From positions 1 through 8,721 of the forward strand of contig CALYTU010000065.1 of NCBI GenBank assembly GCA_945487445.1: a DNA stretch of 8,721 nt, in the 5' to 3' direction. A program made the translations under genes and the position numbers. Positions 1 to 6,606 of the stretch are shown one piece after another; the stretch's first letter is position 1, and every line of letters begins with the position of its first letter. The notes under the pieces are model-generated. The model searched no databases. It had not been told where the DNA came from and saw nothing but the letters and a program-made list of their open reading frames with translations. This DNA comes from an uncultured Clostridia bacterium. GTDB lineage: Bacteria; Bacillota; Clostridia; Oscillospirales; Oscillospiraceae.

Positions 1-623
1 GCAAACTGATCTTCGTAAGCAGTTGCAAATTTGGTCATGCGCCGGATTTCGCCTATGGGTAACCATACGGTTGGCTGTAAAAAGCGGCAGGAAATTGGCA
101 AGGCAAAATATATGAGAGTTATACGTATCTGTTTAAGAAAGAACAGTGCAAGGATTGCCCCCACAGGGACAAATGTATCGGCTCCAAGGGCGGGAAGAAA
201 ACCGCCCGGAAGCTGAGAGTTACAGCTTCGACTCCGCTGTTTTACGAAAAGAGCCAGGAGCAAAAGACGCCGGAGTTTCAGGAGAAATACAAGAAGCGCG
301 CCGCACAGGAGTGGAAGAATGGCGAAATGAAGCGTTTCCACGGAATGAACCGCGCCCGGGGCTGGGGAATCCGCAGCGTGAGCTTTCAAGCAAAGTTCAC
401 AGCGATTGCAGTCAACCTGAAACGGATCGCAGCACTGTGGCGCGAAGGTGAACTTCGAGCAGACGCGAAATCTGCCGTAAAACCGAAAAGATTTCCACAG
501 GCAGCGCCGCCAGACGGCTGCCGGGAGGTTTTTGCGCCCATTGACCGGAGAAACAGGGAGAATACCATACTATATTTGCCGTTATTCCCCCTACTTTCTG
601 CTGTTTCCGTATCTATTCAGTAG
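1..623 (+). pseudogene. IS1182-type transposase, C-terminal part, frameshifted remnant
   Basis: The DNA encodes the C-terminal end of a DDE transposase of the IS1182 type, but not in one frame. Frame 1 carries PMGNHTVGCKKRQEIGKAKY (about 49-111). The match then continues in frame 3 from 111 as YESYTYLFKKEQCKDCPHRDKC, so about two extra bases (or one lost) lie near 109-113. A further break lies near 45-60, where frame 3 reads PDFAYG then stop while frame 1 picks up PMG. The Cys-rich CKDCPHRDKC stretch and the later motif EMKRFHGMNRARGWG followed by FTAIAVNLKRIAAL are typical of the end of these transposases. The N-terminal catalytic part lies outside the window. The last codons have been rewritten by insertion of the 123-bp element: without it the frame would end Ser-Ala-stop at 743-745; with it, the frame ends at 621-623. 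The protein cannot be made intact from this DNA. Family assignment is from recalled motifs. Confidence 0.78.
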
Positions 624-731
624 CCCCATCTGTCATTTCGAACGAAGTGAGAAATCCGTTCCTTTTTGCGTAGATAATACGGATTTCTCGGCGATGAATC
701 GCCTCGAAATGACAGGATACTGAACAGATAC
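609..731 (-). mobile_element. 123-bp MITE, copy 1 (inverted orientation)
   Basis: The termini are GTATCTATTCAGTA at the left and TACTGAACAGATAC at the right, giving 14-bp inverted repeats with one mismatch. The element is flanked by the perfect 8-bp direct repeat CTGTTTCC (601-608 and 732-739). Its reverse complement matches the other three copies at every base by eye. It has no open reading frame of its own. It landed in the last codons of the transposase remnant. Orientation is defined relative to copies 2-4. Confidence 0.93.
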
Positions 732-739
732 CTGTTTCC

Positions 740-868
740 GCTTAAAACAGGGACTTTTTCAGTGGCTTTGGACCGTCCCCATGTGTCCTTCTGACAGTCC
801 GCATTCTTTCAGAACCAATCGTTGCATCAATGCCAAAAAAGAATATTTAACATTGATGAAAATAACAA
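740..868. other. Gene-free stretch; probable tail of the decayed insertion sequence
   Basis: No reading frame or RNA gene is supported here. The part up to about 790 directly continues the transposase 3' end once the 123-bp element is removed. It includes ACAGGGACTTTTTCAGTGG, which looks like the non-coding tail of an insertion sequence. The true right inverted repeat could not be fixed because the left end is outside the window. From about 820 the DNA becomes A-rich, running into the oadA promoter, where it could act as an UP-type sequence. Confidence 0.3.
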
Positions 869-897
869 TGGAAATCCGCGACAGCTTGTGATATAAT
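869..897 (+). promoter_or_regulatory. Promoter of the oad operon
   Basis: A perfect TATAAT at 892-897 is preceded by TG at 889-890, an extended -10. A TGGAAA at 869-874 lies 17 bp upstream as a 4-of-6 match to the -35 consensus, and the DNA before it is A-rich. Transcription would start near 904, leaving about 70 nt of leader before oadA. No clear operator or riboswitch was seen in that leader. Confidence 0.7.
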
Positions 898-975
898 GAT
901 ACTTGGAGGAATTTAGAGCTTTGACAGATTTGACTGTTACAGCCTTCCTATTATTTATTTCCGGAGGATAGATCA

Positions 976-2388
976 ATGGGTAAAAACATACGCATCACCG
1001 AAACAGTCCTTCGTGACGCCAACCAGTCTCTGATGGCAACCAGGCTGCCCTATTCCGATTTTGAGGACATCCTCGAGACCATGGACAAGGCCGGCTACTA
1101 TTCCGTTGAGTGCTGGGGCGGCGCTACCTTCGACTCCTGCCTGCGTTATCTGGGGGAGGACCCTTGGGAGCGTTTGCGGAAGATTCGCGAGCGCATGCCC
1201 AATACCAAGCTGCAAATGCTGCTTCGCGGCCAAAATCTGCTGGGCTATAAGCACTATCATGACGACGTTGTGGAAAAGTTCGTGGAGCTCGCCATCAAAA
1301 ACGGCATTGACATCATCCGGATTTTCGATGCGCTGAACGATTTTCGCAACATTGAGACCGCGCTAAAGGCCGTCAAGACCTGCTCCAAGAAGCTTCGTCG
1401 GCATGTGATCGCCTCCGGCTGCATCTCCTACACCCAGAGCCCTGTGCACACCGTAGAGAAATATGTGGAGATGTGCAAGCAGCTCGTCAGGATGGGATTT
1501 GAAACCATCTGCCTGAAGGATATGGCCGGAACCATGAGCCCCTTCGAGGCCGAGCACCTCATCAAGGGCATCAAGGCTGCGCTGCCCGATGTCCCTGTGA
1601 TTTTGCACACCCATTGCACAACCGGTATGGCCTATATGACCATCACCAAGGCCGTTGAGGCCGGCGTGGATGTGATAGACTGCGCCACCTCCTGCTTCTC
1701 CAATGGCACCTCCCAGCCAGCCACCGAGACCGTGTTCTATGCCTTAGAGCAGTACGGCATCGACTGCGGCCTGAACGAAAAGGCCATCAACCGGGTCAAC
1801 GATTATTTCAAGCCGATCAAGCAGAAGTATATCGACAAGGGCACCCTGTCTCCGAAGTCCATGGGCACCGACGCCCAGGCACTGGTCTACAAAGTCCCCG
1901 GCGGCATGCTCTCCAACATGATCGCCAACCTGACTGACATGGGCGCCATGGACAAGTTCGACGCCGCCCTGGCGGAGATCCCTGCCGTCCGCAAGGACCT
2001 GGGCTATCCGCCCCTGGTCACGCCGCTTTCTCAGATGGTGGGCAACCAGGCTGTCACCAACGTACTCGTAGGCGAGCGCTACAAGAACATCTCCAATGAG
2101 GTCAAGAACTACTTCAAGGGCGAGTACGGCAACGCTCCCGCTCCGGTCAGCCAGGAGCTGCAGGATAAGATCCTGGGCGCGGGAAACAAGCCTGTGGACT
2201 GCCGGATCGAGGACTCCAAGCGCACCGGCGCGGACTTTGCCAAGGCCAAAGAAGAGCTGGGCGAGCTGGCCCGTTCCGAAGAGGACGTTATGAGCTATAT
2301 CTGCTTCCCCAAGCAGGCCAAAGAGTTCCTTGAAAAGCGCAAGGAGAAGGAAGAAAACATCGTCACCTACACCATCGAGGCAATGTAA
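976..2388 (+). CDS. oadA: Oxaloacetate decarboxylase, carboxyltransferase (alpha) subunit without biotin domain
   Basis: This 470-residue protein transfers the carboxyl group of oxaloacetate to biotin, the first step of the Na+-pumping decarboxylase. The TIM-barrel carboxyltransferase domain is clear: TVLRDANQSLMATRL (Asp14, metal ligand), SVECWGGATFD near residues 43-53, LGEDPWERL near 59-67, MLLRGQNLLGY near 81-91, the active-site lysine in LKDMAGT (Lys181), and metal-binding His211 and His213 in ILHTHCTTGM. A conserved second domain follows (PGGMLSN, PLVTPLSQMVG, GERYK, KGEYG, about 308-385). Classical OadA continues about 120 residues further into a biotinyl domain. Here the chain stops after a charged tail, and biotin sits on a separate protein two genes downstream. 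The start is fixed by GGAGG at 963-967. First gene of a four-gene operon. The same fold occurs in pyruvate carboxylase and transcarboxylase 5S, but oadG and oadB in the operon and the absence of a biotin carboxylase favour oxaloacetate decarboxylase. Confidence 0.92.
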   Translation: MGKNIRITETVLRDANQSLMATRLPYSDFEDILETMDKAGYYSVECWGGATFDSCLRYLGEDPWERLRKIRERMPNTKLQMLLRGQNLLGYKHYHDDVVEKFVELAIKNGIDIIRIFDALNDFRNIETALKAVKTCSKKLRRHVIASGCISYTQSPVHTVEKYVEMCKQLVRMGFETICLKDMAGTMSPFEAEHLIKGIKAALPDVPVILHTHCTTGMAYMTITKAVEAGVDVIDCATSCFSNGTSQPATETVFYALEQYGIDCGLNEKAINRVNDYFKPIKQKYIDKGTLSPKSMGTDAQALVYKVPGGMLSNMIANLTDMGAMDKFDAALAEIPAVRKDLGYPPLVTPLSQMVGNQAVTNVLVGERYKNISNEVKNYFKGEYGNAPAPVSQELQDKILGAGNKPVDCRIEDSKRTGADFAKAKEELGELARSEEDVMSYICFPKQAKEFLEKRKEKEENIVTYTIEAM

Positions 2389-2400
2389 GGAGGCTGTGTT

Positions 2401-2802
2401 ATGAACGTTCTTTTCGATCCAAACGCAATGGGCCTAAAGCACCTGGAGCTCAGCGAGAGCACGCTGACGGCTCTGCTCGGTTATGCCGTGGTGTTCTCGG
2501 GACTGCTGGCGTTGATGGCGATTATCTATGTGGTGGGTGCTGTCTTTAAGCTCAAGGCCGCCAGGAGATATGCTGCTGTGGATACAGCCCGGGCCGCCCA
2601 TAAGGGTCCCAGGATTCCCGAGATTCGCGTCCGCCCCCCGGCTCCCGCGCCCGAGCTGCCCGCTGCACCCGGCACCGCCGGCGAAGTCAAACTCTTCGAT
2701 GTACCGGATAAGGAGGCCGCCATGATTATGGCCATCGTCGCCGATCAGATGGGCAAACCTCTGAACGAGCTCCGCTTCAAGTCCATTAAGGAGGTCAAAT
2801 GA
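2401..2802 (+). CDS. oadG: Oxaloacetate decarboxylase gamma subunit (OadG-like)
   Basis: A 133-residue small membrane subunit that, in the family, holds the peripheral carboxyltransferase to the membrane beta subunit. One membrane segment is visible at about residues 23-49 (rich in Leu, Ala, Ile and Val). A basic stretch (KLKAARRY) follows, consistent with a cytoplasmic C-terminus, then a Pro/Ala linker (about 79-91) and a short conserved tail (DKEAAMIMAIVADQMG, then LRFKSIKEV). Sequence conservation in this family is low, so the call rests on size, topology, tail and operon position. AAGGAGG at 2387-2393 overlaps the oadA stop codon, and the gap between the genes is 12 bp. The coding end contains the ribosome binding site of the next gene, so translation is probably coupled. 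Confidence 0.82.
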   Translation: MNVLFDPNAMGLKHLELSESTLTALLGYAVVFSGLLALMAIIYVVGAVFKLKAARRYAAVDTARAAHKGPRIPEIRVRPPAPAPELPAAPGTAGEVKLFDVPDKEAAMIMAIVADQMGKPLNELRFKSIKEVK

Positions 2803-2803
2803 G

Positions 2804-3187
2804 ATGAAATATAAAGTCACGCTGAACAACCGCACCTATGAGGTGGAGGTCGAGGCCGGGAAGGCCATGCTGGTAGACGAATACGAAGCCTATGCGCCCG
2901 CTCCCGCCGCTCCCGCCGCGCCCGCACCCGCCGCAGCTGCGCCCGCTCCCGCCGCGCCCGAAGCTCTGGCTGCGGGTGAGGCCGTTAACGCCCCCATGCC
3001 CGGCAACATCCTCAAAATTGAGGTAAAGCAGGGTGACACGGTGAAGGCCGGCCAGCTTATGGTCATTCTGGAGGCAATGAAGATGGAGAATGAGATCGTT
3101 GCTCCCAAGGCAGGCACCGTGGCGCAGGTTGTCGCCAAGGTCGGCGACAAAGTGGATACCGGCGCGGCTCTGATTGTGATTGCCTGA
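2804..3187 (+). CDS. Biotin carrier protein of the decarboxylase
   Basis: A 127-residue free-standing biotin carrier that shuttles the carboxyl group from the OadA active site to OadB. The N-terminal 30 residues (YKVTLNNRTYEVEVE) match the lead-in usually seen before biotinyl domains. A flexible Ala/Pro linker fills about residues 31-54. The biotinyl domain runs from about 62 to the end with the hallmark EAMKMEN; Lys93 is the biotinylation site and lies 34 residues from the C-terminus, the usual spacing. The start codon is one base after the oadG stop, with AAGGAGG at 2788-2794 inside oadG. In classical OadA this module is fused to the carboxyltransferase; here it is split off. The Ala/Pro linker coding region (about 2895-2965) is low-complexity and very GC-rich. 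Confidence 0.93.
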   Translation: MKYKVTLNNRTYEVEVEAGKAMLVDEYEAYAPAPAAPAAPAPAAAAPAPAAPEALAAGEAVNAPMPGNILKIEVKQGDTVKAGQLMVILEAMKMENEIVAPKAGTVAQVVAKVGDKVDTGAALIVIA

Positions 3188-3200
3188 GGGAGGGTCCGGC

Positions 3201-4451
3201 ATGAATATCGGTGAAATTCTGCAAAAGCTGCTGGGAGAATCCGGTTATGCGATGTTCTTCCAGAACGGCGGCTGGCAGAACGCGGTGATGATTGTCATTT
3301 CCTGCGTGCTGCTGTACCTCGGAATTAAGAAAAAATTCGAGCCCCTCCTTCTGGTGGGCATCGCCTTCGGCTGCCTGCTTGTCAACGTCAGTCTCTTCTT
3401 CGTGAAGGATCCCGGCACGGGAGAGCTCAAGTCTACGGTTGACGCCCTTTACCACTCCGATCTCTGGGCCAAATTCCTGGACCCCAACAACACGGAGTAT
3501 TACCACAGCTATGGCGCGATTTTAAAGGAAGGCGGCTTCCTGGATATTCTATACATCGGCGTGAAGGCAGGTCTGTATCCTTCGCTGATCTTCATGGGTG
3601 TTGGCGCGATGACCGATTTCGGCCCCCTGATCGCGCGGCCCTCGTCTCTTATCCTCGGCGCCGCGGCGCAGTTTGGCGTGTTCTCTGCGTTCTTCGGCGC
3701 AAACTTCCTGGGCTTCACAGGCGCGCAAGCCGCTTCCATCGGCATTACCGGCGGCGCGGACGGCCCAACGGCGATCTTCCTGACAACAAAGCTTGCGCCG
3801 GAGCTGCTCGGCGCAATCGCAGTGGCCGCCTATTCCTATATGGCGCTGATCCCCATGATCCAGCCGCCGCTCATGAAGCTGCTGACAACCAAAAAGGAGC
3901 GCTCGGTCGTTATGACCCAGGCCCGCGACGTGTCCAAGACCGAGAAGATCATCTTCCCCATCCTGGTCACAATCTTCTGCGTTTTGCTGCTGCCCTCAAC
4001 GGCGCCTTTGATCGGCTGCCTGATGCTGGGCAACCTCTGGCGCGAGTGCGGCGTAACGGAGCGTCTGTCTGATACTGTCCAGAATGCCCTGATGAACATT
4101 ATTACGGTCTTTTTGGGCATTTCCGTCGGCGCGACCATGGCTGGAGATCAGTTCTTGAAGCCCCAGACCCTCTATATTATGGGTCTCGGCCTGCTGGCGT
4201 TCGGCTTTTCCACTGTTGGCGGTCTGCTGGCAGCCAAGATCATGTACAAGGTCACGGGCGGCAAGATCAATCCTTTGATTGGCTCTGCGGGCGTTTCCGC
4301 CGTCCCCATGGCGGCGAGAGTCAGCCAGATTGAAGGCCAAAAGGCCAATCCCAAGAATTTTCTGCTGATGCATGCCATGGGTCCCAACGTGGCGGGCGTC
4401 ATCGGCTCCGCCATCGCAGCCGGTTTCCTGCTCAAGGTCTTCGGCGCCTGA
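3201..4451 (+). CDS. oadB: Oxaloacetate decarboxylase beta subunit, Na+-translocating membrane component
   Basis: A 416-residue multi-spanning membrane protein that decarboxylates carboxybiotin and couples this to Na+ export. Many hydrophobic segments are visible. Conserved signatures include GVGAMTDFGPLIARP (134-147), GITGGADGPTAIFLTTKLAP (181-200), NPLIGSAGVSAVPMAARVSQ (357-376) and FLLMHAMGPNVAGV (387-400). Asp187, Asn357, Ser366 and Arg373 stand where the functional Asp203, Asn373, Ser382 and Arg389 of the Klebsiella enzyme are recalled to be, all with the same offset of 16. The chosen start follows GGGAGGG at 3188-3194; an upstream TTG at 3180 would overlap the biotin carrier gene and has no good ribosome binding site. 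Residues about 64-110, between the first segments, look like a hydrophilic extra-membrane loop. Last gene of the operon. Confidence 0.93.
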   Translation: MNIGEILQKLLGESGYAMFFQNGGWQNAVMIVISCVLLYLGIKKKFEPLLLVGIAFGCLLVNVSLFFVKDPGTGELKSTVDALYHSDLWAKFLDPNNTEYYHSYGAILKEGGFLDILYIGVKAGLYPSLIFMGVGAMTDFGPLIARPSSLILGAAAQFGVFSAFFGANFLGFTGAQAASIGITGGADGPTAIFLTTKLAPELLGAIAVAAYSYMALIPMIQPPLMKLLTTKKERSVVMTQARDVSKTEKIIFPILVTIFCVLLLPSTAPLIGCLMLGNLWRECGVTERLSDTVQNALMNIITVFLGISVGATMAGDQFLKPQTLYIMGLGLLAFGFSTVGGLLAAKIMYKVTGGKINPLIGSAGVSAVPMAARVSQIEGQKANPKNFLLMHAMGPNVAGVIGSAIAAGFLLKVFGA

Positions 4452-4479
4452 CCCGCTACGCGGCGGCACAATCCGAAAC

Positions 4480-4530
4480 AACGGGGCTGTCTCATTCAAT
4501 GAGGCAGCCCCGTTCATTCATTCCATTTTT
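4480..4530 (+). terminator. Hairpin terminator after oadB
   Basis: CGGGGCTG at 4482-4489 pairs with CAGCCCCG at 4505-4512, and CTCAT (4491-4495) with ATGAG (4499-4503), leaving a three-base loop and one G-T pair. AA/TT extend the base of the stem. The 3' side is T-rich but interrupted (TTCATTCATTCCATTTTT). The opposite strand also has a T-rich exit (TTGTTT), so it may also stop transcripts of the convergent glucokinase gene. Confidence 0.8.
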
Positions 4531-4539
4531 AGATTTCTC

Positions 4540-4662
4540 GTATCTGTTCAGTATCCTGTCATTTCGAGGCGATTCATCGCCGAGAAATCCGTATTATCTA
4601 CGCAAAAAGGAACGGATTTCTCACTTCGTTCGAAATGACAGATGGGGCTACTGAATAGATAC
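4540..4662 (+). mobile_element. 123-bp MITE, copy 2
   Basis: The termini are GTATCTGTTCAGTA and TACTGAATAGATAC. A perfect 8-bp direct repeat, GATTTCTC, flanks it (4532-4539 and 4663-4670). It is identical by eye to copies 3 and 4 and to the reverse complement of copy 1. It sits between the convergent oadB and glucokinase genes, immediately beyond the T-rich tail of the oadB terminator. Confidence 0.95.
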
Positions 4663-4681
4663 GATTTCTCTCCGAATACAC

Positions 4682-5638
4682 CTAAACGTCTTGTGCTGCT
4701 TGCAGCGCCAGGTGGAAGCAGCCGAATATTCCCGCATCGTTGCCCAATGTCGCCAGGGCGAATTTGGTATCCTTGCAGGCATGAAACATGTGGTGACGGA
4801 AGCGTGGCAGCACGCCGTCGAGCAGAACCTGACCGGCCTTCGACATCCCGCCGCCCAGGACCACCAGCTCCGGGTCCACCATGCAGCAGCCCCCGGCAAT
4901 GGTCAGGCCCAGCACGTCGAAAACCCGCTCCAGCAGCTCCGCGGCCAGGGAGTCTTCCCTTGCAGCACAGTCAAAAACGGTTCGCGCGCTGACTTCCTCC
5001 GCCTGCCGAAGCAGCGAGGGACGTTCGGGTTCCTCCAGAAGCGCACGCCGGGCGATTCTCCCCAGGGCCCGTGCCGAGGCGTATTGTTCGGCGCAGCCCC
5101 GCTTTCCGCAGGTGCAGCTCTCGGCGTCGGGGGAGAAATCCACGCACAGGTGGCCGATCTCGCAGCCCACACCGTGGGCGCCGTTGAGAATCTTTCCGTC
5201 CCAGATAAAACCGCCGCCGATTCCGGTCCCCAGCGTCACCATCAGCATGGAACGGCTGCCCCTGCCGCCGCCGTCATAATACTCGCCCAGGGCGGCCACG
5301 TTGGCATCGTTGCCCGCCTTCACAGGCAGACCTGTCAGCGCGCCAAGGGTCTGATGAAGATTGAAGACGCCCCAGTTCAGATTGACGCAGCAATTCACAT
5401 TTCCGTCGTCGTCTACGGGACCGGGAACACCGATGCCGACGCCGATTATTTCCCGCCTGCCGACGCTGCGGCGGGCCAGACAGTCGTCGATGGATCTCGC
5501 AATGTCCGGAAGGATGGCGGAGCCGCCGTCCTCGGGGCGGGTGGGGATCTCCCACTTCTCCAGCAAAACACCCTCCCGTGAGAAAAAACCGAGCTTCACC
5601 GTGGTTCCGCCCACATCAATTCCGAATGCGTAGTTCAT
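4682..5638 (-). CDS. glcK: ROK-family glucokinase
   Basis: A 318-residue cytoplasmic sugar kinase that probably phosphorylates glucose with ATP to feed glycolysis. N-terminal DVGGTTVKLG (8-17) is the ATP phosphate-binding motif. GNDANVAALGE (109-119) holds the catalytic Asp111. LGTGIGGG (136-143) is the second phosphate loop. The ROK zinc signature is complete: EIGH (His163) plus CTCGKRGC (Cys175, Cys177, Cys182). A late Gly-rich VVLGGGMSKAG (259-269) is the adenosine region. No N-terminal helix-turn-helix is present, so it is a kinase, not a ROK repressor. The start is the ATG at 5638, behind AAGGG nine bases upstream; upstream in-frame ATGs lack this site and add residues with no family match. 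A TATAAC on the minus strand (5657-5662) may be the -10, with no convincing -35. Exact sugar specificity (glucose, N-acetylmannosamine, fructose) is inferred. Confidence 0.88.
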   Translation of the reverse strand: MNYAFGIDVGGTTVKLGFFSREGVLLEKWEIPTRPEDGGSAILPDIARSIDDCLARRSVGRREIIGVGIGVPGPVDDDGNVNCCVNLNWGVFNLHQTLGALTGLPVKAGNDANVAALGEYYDGGGRGSRSMLMVTLGTGIGGGFIWDGKILNGAHGVGCEIGHLCVDFSPDAESCTCGKRGCAEQYASARALGRIARRALLEEPERPSLLRQAEEVSARTVFDCAAREDSLAAELLERVFDVLGLTIAGGCCMVDPELVVLGGGMSKAGQVLLDGVLPRFRHHMFHACKDTKFALATLGNDAGIFGCFHLALQAAQDV

Positions 5639-5782
5639 TTTAATCAACCCTTCTCTGTTATAAATCATCATGTTGGAAAAAGAGAACGCCTGCAAATTAT
5701 GCAATTTCAGTATGGACAACCAGCCCAATATCGCGTATACTTGTCACGGCGACTCTCGCTTAGCTCCGGGAATCCCTGCGTT

Positions 5783-5812
5783 TTGCCGCGCAGCTCCATT
5801 ATGCCAGATAAT
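5783..5812 (+). promoter_or_regulatory. Possible promoter of the lipoprotein gene
   Basis: TTGCCG (5783-5788) and GATAAT (5807-5812) are spaced 18 bp apart, about 100 bp before the lipoprotein start. It is the best match in the 274-bp divergent region but is not strong, and no operator-like repeat supports it. Confidence 0.35.
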
Positions 5813-5912
5813 CCCACGATTTTCAAGTCGGGAGCCGCTTGATTTTGTCTGTTTCCCGATGGGCCGGTTCCATCTGGAAACACCGCATGAATGCAGCAAG
5901 GAGGATTTTGCC

Positions 5913-6305
5913 ATGAAGCACACAAAACTGATCGCCCTGGTTCTGACGACGGCCCTGCTGGCCGCCCTGCTCATCGCCTGTGACAGCCGAAGCTCCGGCA
6001 TGAAGGCTGCCGCCGGAACTTATGAGGGACAGTACATCAAAATGGTCGGCGATACGGACGACGACCGCGACACAAGCAAGGCGTTCCGCCTCACCCTGAC
6101 CGCCGACGGAAAGGGGACGCACGAACGGGATGATCTGACCCTTAACGTCACCTGGACCCTGGACGGGGAAAAGATTACCGTGCAGGAGACCTTCATCGGC
6201 GCAAAGCTTGACTACACCGGCACGCTGAAGGACGGAGAGCTCCATCTGTTTAACGGAAATCCGGAGGATTCCTGGACAGCCGAGTACGTCTACCGGAAAC
6301 AGTGA
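5913..6305 (+). CDS. Small putative lipoprotein of unknown function
   Basis: A 130-residue protein with a lipoprotein signal peptide: basic start MKHTK, hydrophobic core (about 6-21) and lipobox LIAC, so Cys23 should be lipidated and the mature protein anchored to the outer face of the cell membrane. The mature part has alternating patterns expected for a small beta-barrel or beta-sandwich: GTYEGQYIKM, RLTLTADGKG, LTLNVTWTLDGEKITVQE, TGTLKDGELHLF and a final AEYVYR. Repeats of this style (a strand, then DG turn, then a strand) are common in small clostridial lipoproteins, but no named family or ligand is recognised. The start is set by AAGGAGGA at 5898-5905, seven bases before ATG; a longer upstream frame lacks any signal. 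It is divergent from glcK, and copy 3 of the 123-bp element lies 20 bp after its stop. Confidence 0.8.
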   Translation: MKHTKLIALVLTTALLAALLIACDSRSSGMKAAAGTYEGQYIKMVGDTDDDRDTSKAFRLTLTADGKGTHERDDLTLNVTWTLDGEKITVQETFIGAKLDYTGTLKDGELHLFNGNPEDSWTAEYVYRKQ

Positions 6306-6325
6306 GACGCATTGAAATCTGACGA

Positions 6326-6448
6326 GTATCTGTTCAGTATCCTGTCATTTCGAGGCGATTCATCGCCGAGAAATCCGTATTATCTACGCAAAAAGGAACG
6401 GATTTCTCACTTCGTTCGAAATGACAGATGGGGCTACTGAATAGATAC
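6326..6448 (+). mobile_element. 123-bp MITE, copy 3
   Basis: Identical by eye to copies 2 and 4. A perfect 8-bp direct repeat, TCTGACGA, flanks it (6318-6325 and 6449-6456). It lies between the lipoprotein stop codon and a long GC-rich palindrome at 6473-6504. Confidence 0.95.
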
Positions 6449-6472
6449 TCTGACGATTTGATTTGTACTACG

Positions 6473-6504
6473 CGACGGGCGGCCGGAGCTCCGGCTGCCC
6501 GTCG
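6473..6504 (+). terminator. GC-rich palindrome, possible terminator of the lipoprotein gene
   Basis: CGACGGGC (6473-6480) and GCCCGTCG (6497-6504) flank the perfect palindrome GCCGGAGCTCCGGC (6482-6495), so the 32 bp are self-complementary except for one G/T position. A very stable hairpin would form in RNA from either strand, but no proper T-run follows. It may be the original end of the lipoprotein transcript, now separated from it by copy 3, or some other hairpin element. Confidence 0.5.
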
Positions 6505-6548
6505 TCCCGCCTTTCGTCCGGAGAGGACCGGAAAAACGATTCAACACC

Positions 6549-6577
6549 TTGCGAAACAGGGAAATTTATGGTATACT
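6549..6577 (+). promoter_or_regulatory. Promoter of the TIGR04255-family gene
   Basis: TTGCGA (6549-6554) and TATACT (6572-6577) are spaced exactly 17 bp apart, with an extended -10 TG at 6569-6570. Transcription would begin near 6584, giving a leader of only about 20 nt that just contains the GGAGG at 6595-6599. Confidence 0.75.
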
Positions 6578-6606
6578 GAAGAAAAGAATTCATTGGAGGC
6601 GACACT

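Noticed and set aside
921..971. A 16-codon leader peptide (TTG start, stop at 969-971) before oadA, with GGAGG at 905-909.
   Set aside because: The GGAGG would lie at the very first bases of the predicted transcript, the start would be TTG with long spacing, and no regulatory codon run is seen. Probably chance.
976..2388. Pyruvate carboxylase subunit B or transcarboxylase 5S.
   Set aside because: The carboxyltransferase fold is shared, but the operon carries the Na+ pump subunits oadG and oadB and no biotin carboxylase or 12S-type subunit.
2795..3202. Minus-strand open frames rich in Gly, Ala or Arg opposite the biotin carrier gene.
   Set aside because: They arise from the GC-rich Ala/Pro linker codons of the biotin carrier on the plus strand.
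4691..5581. A long plus-strand open frame of 296 codons opposite glcK.
   Set aside because: It mirrors the codon pattern of the minus-strand kinase, has no recognisable motif, and the kinase motifs are complete.
5639..5728. Upstream N-terminal extension of the glucokinase (30 extra residues).
   Set aside because: The ribosome binding site and the family N-terminus (DVGGT close to the start) both fit the ATG at 5638.
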